Counted from the first letter of the stretch, positions 25,905 through 35,366 are shown. The stretch is DNA of 47,812 nucleotides from Roseburia porci (GCF_009695765.1 NZ_VUNI01000022.1:1-47812); one strand, 5' to 3'. Made by a program: numbers and translations. Notes: generated from the sequence alone by a model not told the origin.

Positions 25905-26864
25905 ATGCCAGGTTTTACTACACATTATCTATTTGGAGCAGATGCGTACAAACGAATTTCCAATCGCACAGTATGCCAGAACTTATATAAGAACCACAGT
26001 GCGTTTGGACTTGGACTGCAGGGACCGGATGTCTTCTTCTATTATCTGCCGTCCTATCTGCTGCACCGGGATAATCTCGGAGCGATCGCACACAGCCAGA
26101 AAACGGGACTTTTCTTTACCAATCTTCTGGAGAGCCGCACGATGTTTGCCGGTCACAAACGTTTGCTGGCAATTGCAGATGCATATCTGATCGGTTTTCT
26201 TGGGCACTACACACTGGATTGCACCGCGCATCCTTATATCTATGCACTGACCCGTTATACTCCGGCCAATCCGCCGAAAGAGATCAATTACTTCGGGCAG
26301 CACGCCTATCTTGAAACAGAGCTCGATGGCACACTGCTTCAGTTGAAAAAGCATAAACTGCCATCTCGCTTCCACCAGAATTCCACGATCCATCTGAATG
26401 CACTGCAAAAAAGCGTAATCGCAAGAATGCTTACGTATGCTTACCGCAATACGTATCCGGATCTTATGATCCACGAATGGATGATGTATGGAGCCTTCTT
26501 CTGGATGAGCACGGGAACACGGCTGATCCGCGATCCTTACGGTCAGAAAAAGGTTCTGGCACGTTTTATAGAACGGATTTTCATCGGACATGCATTCCTT
26601 TCTCCGATGATTCCAAGCGACCATCACCATTTTGTTGCGGATCCAATGAATCTTGCCCATAAGACCTGGACACATCCATGGACCAAAGAGATTTCGAACT
26701 CTTCCTTTCCTGATCTCTACGCCCAGGCCGGTCAGCTTTATGACCGCCGTATCCGTCACTATGAAAAAATGATAAACCGCGGCTTTACCCGTGAAGACCG
26801 CCGCAGATTCTGCCATGAATACGGCAACCGTTCTTTCCTGAGCGGTCTGTCTCTGGCCAACTGA
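25905..26864 (+). CDS. Zinc-dependent phospholipase C family protein
   Basis: The product of about 319 residues opens MPGFTTHYLFGADAY, the usual start of the zinc-dependent phospholipase C-like family. Conserved histidines follow (HSAFGLGLQGPDVFFY, HSQK, GHYTLDCTAHPYIYA, HEWMMY, HHHF) that would bind zinc. There is no signal peptide, so it is probably cytoplasmic, unlike the secreted clostridial toxins. ATG 25905 is chosen because TGGAGG lies about 8 bases upstream; an earlier ATG at 25884 has no ribosome site. The substrate is unknown; a membrane phospholipid is the family expectation. Confidence 0.8.
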   Translation: MPGFTTHYLFGADAYKRISNRTVCQNLYKNHSAFGLGLQGPDVFFYYLPSYLLHRDNLGAIAHSQKTGLFFTNLLESRTMFAGHKRLLAIADAYLIGFLGHYTLDCTAHPYIYALTRYTPANPPKEINYFGQHAYLETELDGTLLQLKKHKLPSRFHQNSTIHLNALQKSVIARMLTYAYRNTYPDLMIHEWMMYGAFFWMSTGTRLIRDPYGQKKVLARFIERIFIGHAFLSPMIPSDHHHFVADPMNLAHKTWTHPWTKEISNSSFPDLYAQAGQLYDRRIRHYEKMINRGFTREDRRRFCHEYGNRSFLSGLSLAN

Positions 26865-26910
26865 AAAAGGCAGCATATCGTGCTCTCCACGCATGATATG
26901 CTGCCTTTTT
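26864..26910. terminator. Bidirectional terminator
   Basis: AAAAAGGCAGCATATC at 26864-26879 pairs with GATATGCTGCCTTTTT at 26895-26910. It lies between the phospholipase-like gene and the convergent dehydrogenase gene and overlaps the phospholipase stop codon. Confidence 0.92.
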
Positions 26911-26923
26911 GAACTTCTCTCTA

Positions 26924-27856
26924 TTATTTAAAATATTCTTTGATCTGACCGTATATAATCTTCATCAGATTGGTTCTGGCCTCGACACTTGCCCAGCCAA
27001 TATGCGGCGTGATCAGAAGTTTCTCACTGTCTTTGATATTCCGGAGCGGATTGTCCGGGCTCATTGGCTCTTCTCTCAGAACATCCAGTCCAGCTGCTGC
27101 GATCGTACCATGATTTAATGCATCTGCGAGTGCATCCTCGCATACAATCGGTCCTCTTCCGACATTTAAGAAAATCGCATTTGATTTCATCTTCGAAAAT
27201 GCTTCGGCGTTCATCAGATCCTTTGTATTTTCATCTAACGGTGCATGTACGGATACGATATCCGACTGTGAAAGCAGTTCATCAAATGAGACCTGCTCAT
27301 ATCCAGGCTGTGCATTTCTTCCGGATGTGGAATAGTAGATCACATGGCATCCAAAGGCTTTTGCAATGTCCGCTACTTTTCTTCCAATATTGCCAAGACC
27401 GATAATTCCCCACGTCATATCCGCAATCTGGTGAAAATGCTTTGCAAAATGAGTAAAACTCGTATCGCCCATATAATGCTCATCTTTCACATATGCATCA
27501 TAATAAGGAAGTTTCTCCAACAGATAAAACAGCATCGCAAACGTATGCTGTGCCACAGATTCTGTGGAATATCCCGCAACATTTCTCCATGCGATTCCTC
27601 TTTGATCCAGATATGCTTTGTCCAGATTATTTGTACCTGTGGCAGTCACACAGACAAGCTTCAGATGCTTTGCCTGACCAACAGACTGCTCATTGATCTC
27701 TACCTTATTAATGATCAGAACATCCGCATCTTTTGCACGTTCCGGTGCCTCTTTTGCTGAAGTATAATCATATTTTACGACTTCACCAAGTTCTTCAAAT
27801 ATTGACAGATCGATGTCTTCCCCGATCGATTTTGCATCCAGAAAAACAATTTTCAT
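26924..27856 (-). CDS. D-2-hydroxyacid dehydrogenase (NAD-dependent)
   Basis: This 310-residue cytosolic oxidoreductase has the Rossmann motif GLGNIG (153-158) and the catalytic set R234 in NVGRGPIV, E263 in LREEP and H285 in TPHIGWAS. It would reduce a 2-keto acid to the D-hydroxy acid using NADH. The C-terminal ITPHIGWASVEAR resembles hydroxypyruvate/glycerate dehydrogenases, so D-glycerate is a plausible substrate. A good ribosome site precedes ATG 27856. The galM gene lies 24 bases upstream, so the two are likely cotranscribed. Confidence 0.88.
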   Translation of the reverse strand: MKIVFLDAKSIGEDIDLSIFEELGEVVKYDYTSAKEAPERAKDADVLIINKVEINEQSVGQAKHLKLVCVTATGTNNLDKAYLDQRGIAWRNVAGYSTESVAQHTFAMLFYLLEKLPYYDAYVKDEHYMGDTSFTHFAKHFHQIADMTWGIIGLGNIGRKVADIAKAFGCHVIYYSTSGRNAQPGYEQVSFDELLSQSDIVSVHAPLDENTKDLMNAEAFSKMKSNAIFLNVGRGPIVCEDALADALNHGTIAAAGLDVLREEPMSPDNPLRNIKDSEKLLITPHIGWASVEARTNLMKIIYGQIKEYFK

Positions 27857-27880
27857 CCCTTCATCATCCTCCCTGTGTTG

Positions 27881-28927
27881 TTATGCATCAACAGAAAATG
27901 CATATACGGTTGTGGAATCATACGGCTGTCCTGCATCAAATACCGGCGATGCAAAATTCGGCTCATTGACCGCATTCGGATAGTACTGTGTCTCTAAACA
28001 GAATGCGGAATTCTGTACATATACAGCGCCCTTTTTACCATGCTGTCCGCCGACAAAATTAGCCGTGTACAACTGCACACCTGGAAGATCCGTGTATACA
28101 TCCATGCGGATCCCACTTTCGCTGCAATATGCAGACGCAATCTTTTCAACGCCATCCTTTGTTTTGTCGATTGCAAAGTTATGATCGTATCCGTTTGCAA
28201 AAATCAGCTGCTCATGGGATGCCTTTATATCCTGTCCGATCGGTTTTTCTTTCCGGAAATCAAATGGTGTACCTTCTACGGAAGCAATCTCTCCGGTCGG
28301 AATGGATTTGGAATCCTTCATCGGTGTGTAATGGGAAGCTGCGATCTGAAGTGTCTGATCCAGCACATTGCCATTTTCCTGTCCGGCAAGGTTGAAATAA
28401 CTGTGGTTTGTCATATTGATTACCGTCTTTTGATCGGAAACAATATGATACGTAATCTTAAATTCATTCTGCTCTGTCACCTCATAGGTCACATGCATCT
28501 GGCAGTTTCCCGGGAAACCCTGTTCCATATCTTTGCTGGTGTATCCAAATGTGATCTTTGTATCGGTATATTCTTCCACATCCCACATTTTCACACTGAC
28601 TCCGTTCGAACCGCTGTGAAGATTGTTTTCATTGTCATTCTTCTCCAGCTCATATTCCACACCGTCAATGGTAACCTTTGCATTTGCAATTCGATTGGCA
28701 TTTCTTCCGACCGTAGCGCCAAAATAACATTCTGCGCGCTCATAGCTTGCCAGATCATCATATCCTAAAATAACATCACGCTCTGTTCCATTTTTGTCCT
28801 TCACAAATATGGAGACAACGGTTGCGCCAAAATCTGTTGCGATCAGGCGGACACCTCTGCCATTGCCGATCTCATATGTAGATGCAGCGCATCCGTTCTT
28901 CGTTGTACCAAAACTGGTTTTTCTCAT
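27881..28927 (-). CDS. galM: Aldose 1-epimerase (mutarotase)
   Basis: The product of about 348 residues interconverts alpha and beta anomers of sugars such as galactose and glucose in the cytosol. Family marks are the early GNGRGVRLIATDFGATVVS, GRNANRIANA, the active-site NHSYFNLAGQ with its histidine, and the catalytic glutamate in FCLETQYYPNAVN. ATG 28927 is chosen because AGGAGG lies 6 bases upstream; an earlier in-frame start at 28954 lacks one. It heads a likely two-gene unit with the dehydrogenase downstream. Length is normal for the family. Confidence 0.93.
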   Translation of the reverse strand: MRKTSFGTTKNGCAASTYEIGNGRGVRLIATDFGATVVSIFVKDKNGTERDVILGYDDLASYERAECYFGATVGRNANRIANAKVTIDGVEYELEKNDNENNLHSGSNGVSVKMWDVEEYTDTKITFGYTSKDMEQGFPGNCQMHVTYEVTEQNEFKITYHIVSDQKTVINMTNHSYFNLAGQENGNVLDQTLQIAASHYTPMKDSKSIPTGEIASVEGTPFDFRKEKPIGQDIKASHEQLIFANGYDHNFAIDKTKDGVEKIASAYCSESGIRMDVYTDLPGVQLYTANFVGGQHGKKGAVYVQNSAFCLETQYYPNAVNEPNFASPVFDAGQPYDSTTVYAFSVDA

Positions 28928-29018
28928 ATTGATCCTCCTAATAAGCCCCCGCATACATTTTGCATGCTCTCATTCCTTATTATTCTACTTCTTTTCCAAA
29001 TATAAGTAAATAAAATTC

Positions 29019-29096
29019 GTTTTATACCGATATATAAAACAGAATATGACTATTCAGAACCACTGAGAATCAGAATATATGTGGCGGTTCTGAATA
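29019..29096. promoter_or_regulatory. Inverted repeats upstream of the FliD-tail-like gene
   Basis: GTTTTATA at 29019-29026 pairs with TATAAAAC at 29033-29040. TATTCAGAACC at 29051-29061 pairs perfectly with GGTTCTGAATA at 29086-29096 across 24 bases. They lie in the divergent gap between galM and the gene at 29129 and may bind a regulator or fold in the leader. No clear promoter can be set. Confidence 0.5.
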
Positions 29097-29128
29097 ATTA
29101 CGATAGAATTACGAAAAGAGGTATCCGC

Positions 29129-29689
29129 ATGAGTACAGTTGCATCAACAGGAATGAGCCTTTCGCAGAATTATTATCTGCGCAGCTATTATCAGAACAAC
29201 CAGAAAATGTTTAAGTCTTCCACCCGTAAAGAGACTTCCAATTCCCGTCTTTCTTACGAGGACGGACTTGCACTCCGTCGTGCAGCGCGCAATCTTCAGT
29301 CCTTTGAATATTCGGAAAACGACAACGGAGAGAATATCTGTAACAGTATCCTTGCTTTTATCGATACCTATAACAATACATTAAAGTCCGGAGGTGCATC
29401 TTCCTCTTCCGATGTCAACCGGTATGCACGCCAGCTGAAACAGCTCTCACACAAATATTCCGATGATCTTTCCTCACTTGGAATTACGGTTAATACCGAC
29501 GGAACCATGACCGCCAACAAGAACCTGCTTGGCAAATCCAGTGCTTCCGATGTCGGTAAAGTCTTCGGAAAAGAATCGGATTTTACAAAAAAGACGGAAC
29601 AGTATGCACGCAAAATGGAATCCAAATCTTCCGACTCACTGTATACAGCACTCACCGGTTCCGGTTCCAATATTGATTTTCAGGCATAA
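29129..29689 (+). CDS. Hypothetical Ser-rich protein with a FliD-tail-like segment
   Basis: The product of about 186 residues has no signal peptide or membrane helix. It is rich in Ser, Tyr, Asn and Lys. A central helical region (NLQSFEYSENDNG... ICNSILAFIDTYNNTL) is followed by KQLSHKYSDDLSSLGITVNTDGTMTANKNLL and SDVGKVFG. That segment resembles the C-terminal hairpin of the flagellar cap protein FliD (LGI...DGTL...L...V..LF). No flagellar gene is nearby. ATG 29129 has AGAGG about 8 bases upstream and is preferred to a GTG at 29081, which would place a perfect inverted repeat inside the coding region. The gene is monocistronic. Confidence 0.65.
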   Translation: MSTVASTGMSLSQNYYLRSYYQNNQKMFKSSTRKETSNSRLSYEDGLALRRAARNLQSFEYSENDNGENICNSILAFIDTYNNTLKSGGASSSSDVNRYARQLKQLSHKYSDDLSSLGITVNTDGTMTANKNLLGKSSASDVGKVFGKESDFTKKTEQYARKMESKSSDSLYTALTGSGSNIDFQA

Positions 29690-29717
29690 AAAGCTGTGGC
29701 CGATGCCACAGCTTTTT
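29688..29717. terminator. Bidirectional terminator
   Basis: AAAAAGCTGTGGC at 29688-29700 pairs with GCCACAGCTTTTT at 29705-29717 around the loop CGAT. It serves the convergent genes on both sides. Confidence 0.93.
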
Positions 29718-29719
29718 AT

Positions 29720-30904
29720 TTACACTTCAAGTATATCATCTAAAACTCTCTGGATTGCAGCTTTATCAGCTTTTACGGAGCCTTGCACCATAACGTTGCT
29801 TCCGCCGCCACGTGCTTCAAGTTTATTCTTCAGCGCAGCTGCAATCAGACGACAGTCTGCATTCTGGCTTCCGATAATGAAATTGTATCCGCTTTCATCA
29901 TCTCCAACGAAAAGAGCACTTACTCTTTTGTATTTTTCCACAAGTTTATTTACAACAGCGCGCATGATCGGAGTATCCAGATCCTGTTCAAACAATACGG
30001 CATTATCGATATCTGTCGGAAGTGCAGCGATCTTATAATCCATAAGCTCCTGCTTTGCCTCTGCAAGCTGTGTCTTATAGTTCTGGCTGTTATTCTTTAA
30101 TTTCACAACGTTATCAACAAGCGCTTCCTGATTGGTACTAAACTGTGTCATGAGCTCTGTGATGATCTCAGCTTTCTGACGGAAGGCTTCGAGTGCACGG
30201 AACCCGCATAAAATGCTGATACGCACACCACCTTTATAGTTTTGCATGCTCATAACTTTTAACATTCCGATCTCACCGGTGTGTTTTACGTGCGGAGCAC
30301 AGCAGGCGCAGACATCATATCCCGGAATTGTTACGATACGTACCTGTCCTTCAATCTCGATCTTACTGCGGTAATCGAGATCCTTTAACTCTTCTTTGGA
30401 TGGGTAGGTTACCTCAACCGGAAGATTCTTCGCAATGGCAAGATTGACTTCATCCTCAATATCATTCAGTTCCTCTGCCGGAATCACACCATTAAAATCC
30501 ATGGTCACAACGGAATCACTCAGATGGAATCCTACATTGTCGTATCCGAAACGGTTATGTACAATTCCGGAAAAGATATGCTCTCCCGTATGCTGCTGCA
30601 TGTTATAAAACCGATGCTGCCAGTCGACCTTTCCTTTCACTTTTGTGCCGACAGCGATTGGCTCGTCCATCGTATGACGGATTACCTGATCCCTGATCTG
30701 TACATCGCGGACTTCCATATCATTTATCGTTCCCATATCCGGGCTCTGACCGCCCTCCTCCGGGAAAAATAAGGTCTGATCCAAAATGACCTCATAGCTT
30801 TTTTTGTCTTTTCCGGTGATCTCTTCGCAGGCAACTACCTCTGCCTCAAATTCTGTCTCATAGGCATTCTGATCATATAAGCGAATCGTCTCTTTTGCCT
30901 CCAT
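29720..30904 (-). CDS. AlaX-type alanyl-tRNA editing protein
   Basis: The product of about 394 residues resembles the editing half of alanyl-tRNA synthetase without the aminoacylation domain. It has a beta-barrel domain (TLFFPEEGGQSPDMG), zinc ligands H105 and H109 in QQHTGEHI, and C201/H205 in CCAPHVKHTGEIG. A coiled segment follows, and a C-terminal DHHA1 domain (about 300-394) ends in ARGGGSNVMVQGS. AlaX proteins hydrolyse Ser- or Gly-tRNA(Ala) in trans. ATG 30904 has GGGAGG 6 bases upstream. The gene follows the BceB-type permease gene by 84 bases on the same strand; cotranscription is possible. Confidence 0.88.
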   Translation of the reverse strand: MEAKETIRLYDQNAYETEFEAEVVACEEITGKDKKSYEVILDQTLFFPEEGGQSPDMGTINDMEVRDVQIRDQVIRHTMDEPIAVGTKVKGKVDWQHRFYNMQQHTGEHIFSGIVHNRFGYDNVGFHLSDSVVTMDFNGVIPAEELNDIEDEVNLAIAKNLPVEVTYPSKEELKDLDYRSKIEIEGQVRIVTIPGYDVCACCAPHVKHTGEIGMLKVMSMQNYKGGVRISILCGFRALEAFRQKAEIITELMTQFSTNQEALVDNVVKLKNNSQNYKTQLAEAKQELMDYKIAALPTDIDNAVLFEQDLDTPIMRAVVNKLVEKYKRVSALFVGDDESGYNFIIGSQNADCRLIAAALKNKLEARGGGSNVMVQGSVKADKAAIQRVLDDILEV

Positions 30905-30987
30905 ATTGTGCCTCCCTTTCGCAACTTTCTTATATGAATTATCCCACGAATCCGCATGCACGTCAACTTTATGCTTTTTCAAACAGG

Positions 30988-33045
30988 TTATCTTACCTGA
31001 TTGCCTACGATCTTATAATAAGATCTGGAAGTAAGTTTAAATACAACATAATAGATCAATGTAAAGATCAGGATCGTGATGATCAGACAAATCACAAATA
31101 ATCTGGTGTTGGTCAGATTTAAAAGCATAAGCAGTCTGCTGATCATCGGGAACGCTGCTGCAACATGGATTGCTGCAGTTACGATCGGAAGGAAAAATAC
31201 CATGCGGATCTGACTCTGAATCGATGTTTTCACCTCTTCATTGCTCATTCCGACTTTTTCCATGATTTCGTAACGCTGTTTATCATCATAGCCTTCGGAA
31301 ATCTGTTTGTAGAAAATGATCATCACCGTAACCATCAGGAACATGATTCCGAGAAATACTCCCAGGAAAAACAGTCCTCCATAAAGTGAATAGAATTCCT
31401 TCTCATTTCCAGCGCGGCTTTCCATATAACGGCTGGTTAATCCATTTGCACCTGCCACGATCTCTGTGTCCTCTTCCTTATTCAGGCCAGCTTCCTCGTT
31501 TGCTGCCTGAATGGCCTCGTTTACTGCATCTGCGCAGGCTGCTTTCTCTGCCGTTGTTCCATCAATATCATAACCGGATACACCACGGTACAGTGTGATT
31601 CTGTTATCTGTATTTGCAAGTGCAAAAATATCTTTTAATGTGTCCAGACTGTCCACAACAACATAATAATCATCATTGAAGCCAAGGCTTGCATACATAT
31701 CCTTATCTGCCATAAAAACCCGGCTTTCTCCAACCTGAAATTCCTTACCAAGAATTGTAATGGTATCTGCATCATATGCTTTGCTTCCATATACACTAAC
31801 AGTTCCGCTCTGTGGCTGTGAAATATCATTCTCTGTAAAACGATCATCCATTGCAATGAGATCATCTCTTGTGATGATATTTATCATCGCAAGATCGCTG
31901 TTCCAACTGTCCTGAGGAGCTGCTTCAAAAGAAGTATCGTTTTGTTTCAGCATAAGCAGCAGATAACGGTAGGAACACTCATTCTCGATCGTTCTTCCCT
32001 GATCTGCAATGGTCTGTTTTACAATGTCTGTCACATCGTCTTTTCCTTCAAACACATTATCATATGTCGAATATAACGTAATTTCCTGCGGATATCTCGC
32101 AGCAAGTTCGTCTTTTACTCCTGCAAACATGCTGACGGTAGTTGAAACCATTACAAGCACCATGGTAGAAAGTACACAGATGCTCGCAAGACCTGCTGCA
32201 TTCTGTTTCATGCGGTAAAGCATTCCGGAAACTGCTGTGAAATGTTTTTTGTTGTAATAGAAATTTTTGTTGTTGCGAAGCATTTTTAATACTGCAATGC
32301 TTCCGGCAGTAAAAAGAAAATAAGTTCCTGCGATAACCAGAAGTACCGCTACAAAAAATAAAGTCAGTACCTTAATCGGATTTTCTGTTGTAATCGCAAT
32401 ATAATATGCGGTCGCAATACATGTGGCTCCTGCAATTGCCATAAGCCACTTGGTTTTCGGCTCCTTTTCTCCCACATTACCGCCTCGAAGCAGTTCAATC
32501 GGTTTTGCAAACGTAATCTGCATCAGATTGTAGATCAGTGTGAGAACATATAAAATTCCAAATACGATCAATGTTGCACGAATACCGCTTCCGGTAATGA
32601 AAAACATAACCGTTTCATCAAATCCAAGAATGCGGTATAACAGCATTAAAACAAGCTTCGAAAAAACAATACCAGCCGCAAGACCGCCAAGAATTGTAAT
32701 AACAGCCACAAAAACAGTCTCAAGTGCGAGAACTTTTGCAATATGCCGTTTTTCCATGCCAAGAATATTATAGATTCCAATTTCTTTTTTTCTCCTCTTA
32801 CTGATAAAACTGTTTGTATAAAAAATAAAAATATAAGAGAAAATTGCAATTACACCGACACCGAGTGCCATGATCATCTTCAGATTCGCAGCCCCATGTA
32901 TTTTGTCGATTCCCGGATTGTTATTGATAAACAGCATCAGATAAAACATCGCTACCGTCATGATTCCGGATAAAATATACGGAAGATACAGCTGCCTGTT
33001 GTTCCGGATGTTCGTACCTGCCAGTTTTGCATAGATATTATTCAT
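30988..33045 (-). CDS. BceB/FtsX-type ABC permease, peptide-antibiotic resistance
   Basis: The product of about 685 residues has ten predicted membrane helices with a large extracellular domain between the seventh and eighth (about 310-530), the layout of BceB permeases. The start (YAKLAGTNIRNNRQLYLPYIL) and FYTNSFISKRRKKEIGIYNILGMEK are family hallmarks. BceAB transporters remove peptide antibiotics such as bacitracin from their lipid targets and act as the sensor for a BceS kinase. The start overlaps the end of the ATPase gene; ATG 33045 is chosen over a GTG at 33057. The matching regulator pair is not adjacent; the nearest BceRS-type pair is 5 kb away. Confidence 0.88.
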   Translation of the reverse strand: MNNIYAKLAGTNIRNNRQLYLPYILSGIMTVAMFYLMLFINNNPGIDKIHGAANLKMIMALGVGVIAIFSYIFIFYTNSFISKRRKKEIGIYNILGMEKRHIAKVLALETVFVAVITILGGLAAGIVFSKLVLMLLYRILGFDETVMFFITGSGIRATLIVFGILYVLTLIYNLMQITFAKPIELLRGGNVGEKEPKTKWLMAIAGATCIATAYYIAITTENPIKVLTLFFVAVLLVIAGTYFLFTAGSIAVLKMLRNNKNFYYNKKHFTAVSGMLYRMKQNAAGLASICVLSTMVLVMVSTTVSMFAGVKDELAARYPQEITLYSTYDNVFEGKDDVTDIVKQTIADQGRTIENECSYRYLLLMLKQNDTSFEAAPQDSWNSDLAMINIITRDDLIAMDDRFTENDISQPQSGTVSVYGSKAYDADTITILGKEFQVGESRVFMADKDMYASLGFNDDYYVVVDSLDTLKDIFALANTDNRITLYRGVSGYDIDGTTAEKAACADAVNEAIQAANEEAGLNKEEDTEIVAGANGLTSRYMESRAGNEKEFYSLYGGLFFLGVFLGIMFLMVTVMIIFYKQISEGYDDKQRYEIMEKVGMSNEEVKTSIQSQIRMVFFLPIVTAAIHVAAAFPMISRLLMLLNLTNTRLFVICLIITILIFTLIYYVVFKLTSRSYYKIVGNQVR

Positions 33046-33805
33046 GTTTTTCACCACCTGTCGTTAATACCGTCAATGTATCAGAAATTTTTGCATACAT
33101 CTGTTCATTCGTCAGATTTCCGCGATAAAGCTGATGGAACACTTCTCCGTCCTTGATAAACAGCACGCGGTTTGCATGACTTGCAGCCTTTGTACTGTGG
33201 GTAACCATGACAATTGTCTGACCTTCTTCATTGATCTGATTAAACAGCTTTAACAGGCTGTCGGTTGCTTTCGAATCAAGTGCTCCGGTCGGCTCATCTG
33301 CAAGGACCAGCTCCGGTTTTGTGATCAGTGCTCTTGCAACTGCAGCTCTCTGCTTCTGTCCGCCGGATACTTCATATGGATATTTTTCCAGTAACTGCTC
33401 AATTCCAAGCTTCTGTGCGATTGGTTTTAAACGAAGCTCCATCTCTCTTGGTTTCACTCCGGAAAGGACCAGTGGAAGGAAAATGTTGTCTTTTAACGAG
33501 AAGTTGTCAAGCAGATTAAAGTCCTGAAAGACAAATCCAAGATGGTCTCTTCGGAATGCGGAAATCTCTTTCTCTTTTACCGATACCAGATTCTTTCCAT
33601 TCAAAAGCACGTCACCAGAAGTCGGTTTATCCAGTGCTGCAAGAATATTTAACAGTGTTGTTTTTCCGGATCCGGATTCTCCCATCACTGCCACATACTC
33701 GCCTTCCTCTACGGAAAAGCAGATGTTGCGGAGCGCCTGTACCTGATTCCCGCCAAAACGCGTCGTGTATATTTTCTTTAAATTGTTTACTTCTAAAATA
33801 GACAT
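33038..33805 (-). CDS. BceA-type ABC transporter ATPase
   Basis: This 255-residue ATPase of the MacB/LolD/BceA group has Walker A GESGSGKTT, signature VSGGQKQRAAVARAL, Walker B LVLADEPTGALD and an H-loop in MVTHSTKAA. It powers the BceB-type permease encoded downstream, with an 8-base overlap. An extended -10 (TGCTATACT, complement of 33871-33879) lies about 70 bases upstream, overlapping the foot of a hairpin that ends the preceding gene. Confidence 0.9.
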   Translation of the reverse strand: MSILEVNNLKKIYTTRFGGNQVQALRNICFSVEEGEYVAVMGESGSGKTTLLNILAALDKPTSGDVLLNGKNLVSVKEKEISAFRRDHLGFVFQDFNLLDNFSLKDNIFLPLVLSGVKPREMELRLKPIAQKLGIEQLLEKYPYEVSGGQKQRAAVARALITKPELVLADEPTGALDSKATDSLLKLFNQINEEGQTIVMVTHSTKAASHANRVLFIKDGEVFHQLYRGNLTNEQMYAKISDTLTVLTTGGEKHE

Positions 33806-33870
33806 ATGTTTAAACTCCTTTTCTTTGTCAGATTCAGTTGGCAGAACTTATTGCCGCCGTTCATGATGTT

Positions 33871-33922
33871 AGTATAGCAAAAGGCCGGAATGCAAGCTAT
33901 CGATTTAGCTTACATTCCGGCC
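33871..33922 (-). terminator. Terminator of the lipoprotein gene with overlapping bceA-type promoter
   Basis: GGCCGGAATGCAAGCT at 33883-33898 pairs with AGCTTACATTCCGGCC at 33907-33922 (one mismatch). On the minus strand the stem is followed by TTTTGCTATACT, which holds a short T run and an extended -10 at 33871-33876. Terminator and next promoter are thus fused. Confidence 0.7.
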
Positions 33923-33961
33923 TCGTTTCTTACATTCTTGTAAGATTGGATATTCGAATGT

Positions 33962-34600
33962 CTATTTCTGCTCTAACAATGACTGATCGGTAATCTTTAC
34001 AAATTCTACCGGATGATCATTCTTATAATAGTCCTCGCCTTCTTCTGTCTGCGCATTCTCTACGTTCTGTTTCTGTAAAGTTCCGTCCTGCATCGTGATC
34101 TGCTCAACCCGAGGTTCATCCATCTGACCGGAAACTGCGTACAGACCATTTCCATCCTCTGCCTGATATAAAAGCACCTGAGCATAGAAGGTTCCGATCT
34201 CTTCTGCTCCGGAAGCTTCATATGTATATACGGTATTCTCCCAGTCTGCCATGCAGGTTCCGTAAGAAACGATCAGTTCCTTAGCTCCGTCCTCATCCAG
34301 ATCGTACATTGTATACAGAATATCATCTCCATACTGTTCCCGGTAATTTTCCAATACCGGCTCATAAACTGCAGCATAATCAAGCCCCTGTGTCTTGCTG
34401 TCTGTGCCTGACTGCTCTGTTGTTTCTGTCACTTCTGTCACAGCATTGGAATCTGTTTCGGATTCCTTCACCGTATCCTTAGTCTCTGTCTGAACTGTTT
34501 TATCTGTGTTGTCATTTTTCTCTTCAGCACTCTGATCGGTACATCCCATAAGCGATAAAACCATTGCTGCTGACAACAATGTTACTGCTAACTTTTTCAT
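33962..34600 (-). CDS. Lipoprotein of unknown function
   Basis: This 212-residue protein has a type II signal peptide with lipobox LMGC (Cys20). A Glu/Thr/Ser-rich linker (about 21-70) leads to a globular domain (about 75-210). The segment MYDLDEDGAKELIVSYG resembles a calcium-binding or FG-GAP-like loop seen in secreted proteins. It would sit on the outer face of the membrane. The gene starts 43 bases after the MerR-type gene on the same strand with no terminator between, so it probably shares the operon of the MutS-like and MerR-type proteins and could be their target. Confidence 0.75.
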   Translation of the reverse strand: MKKLAVTLLSAAMVLSLMGCTDQSAEEKNDNTDKTVQTETKDTVKESETDSNAVTEVTETTEQSGTDSKTQGLDYAAVYEPVLENYREQYGDDILYTMYDLDEDGAKELIVSYGTCMADWENTVYTYEASGAEEIGTFYAQVLLYQAEDGNGLYAVSGQMDEPRVEQITMQDGTLQKQNVENAQTEEGEDYYKNDHPVEFVKITDQSLLEQK

Positions 34601-34643
34601 AATCTCATCCTCTCTTTCATCCGCGCGTGATGCCTGTGGCTGC

Positions 34644-35366
34644 TTAGCCGCTTCGGCTAAAGTCCGAAGACCCTCCGGTTTTGCTTTCGTACATTATACC
34701 ATAGTTTGCACTTTTTCGAAAACGTAAAAATGATATGCCTGCAAAAATCATCCACCCGATCCAGAACAGGATTCCTCCTACATTTACGCCGTCTGCATCG
34801 ACTGCAAACAGGATTATTCCAAGCACGGGTAAACCAATCCAGAGTCCGAGCCACAGTCCGCGGATCAGTTTTTCCGCCCACGGAAACCGAAACAGTATCC
34901 ATCCTAAGTAGGGATCTCCGATCAGCCGGTCAAACTGTGTAAACTTCGAGAAGTCGCTTAAGAGTTCTTCCACATCGCCAAATCTTCTTCCCTGCGCTTC
35001 CTCTTCCTTTACATAATTCAGATAATAATCGATGTCCTTTTTCCCGTCAGCCTCGTCCTCTGCAAATTTCCGGCAAAGATCGATTGCTCCCTGAATGGCT
35101 TTCTGTTTTTCGTTCAGCTCCAGTATCTGCTGCCCGATCAATTCATCTGCAGAACACTGTCCCTCTACGAGCCCGGCGATCTTCTCAATGGAAAAATCCA
35201 TTTTCCGGTATAAAATAATCAGCTTCAACCGTTCTACATCTTCCTTTGTGTAATCGCGGTACTGACTTTCCTTCTGTCGTCCGGGATCAATTAATCCCTT
35301 TCTCTCATAAAAACGGATATTACTGATGTTTAGCCCTGTAAGCTCCGCCACTTCTCCGATTCTCAT
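34644..35366 (-). CDS. MerR-family regulator with C-terminal membrane helices
   Basis: This 240-residue protein has an N-terminal MerR winged helix-turn-helix (1-70: MRIGEVAELTGLNISNIRFYERKGL), a coiled-coil region (75-120) and then, in place of a soluble effector domain, two hydrophobic helices (about 170-189 and 196-214). It would be a membrane-tethered DNA-binding protein. Its ATG overlaps the stop of the MutS-like gene by 4 bases, and GAGGAG precedes it. It may regulate its own operon or the lipoprotein gene. No metal-binding cysteine pattern of classical MerR sensors is evident. Confidence 0.82.
   Translation of the reverse strand: MRIGEVAELTGLNISNIRFYERKGLIDPGRQKESQYRDYTKEDVERLKLIILYRKMDFSIEKIAGLVEGQCSADELIGQQILELNEKQKAIQGAIDLCRKFAEDEADGKKDIDYYLNYVKEEEAQGRRFGDVEELLSDFSKFTQFDRLIGDPYLGWILFRFPWAEKLIRGLWLGLWIGLPVLGIILFAVDADGVNVGGILFWIGWMIFAGISFLRFRKSANYGIMYESKTGGSSDFSRSG

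Noticed and set aside
25983-26894. Long minus-strand ORF opposite the phospholipase-like gene
   Set aside because: It is a shadow of the plus-strand gene; it has no ribosome site or protein-family features and crosses the terminator.
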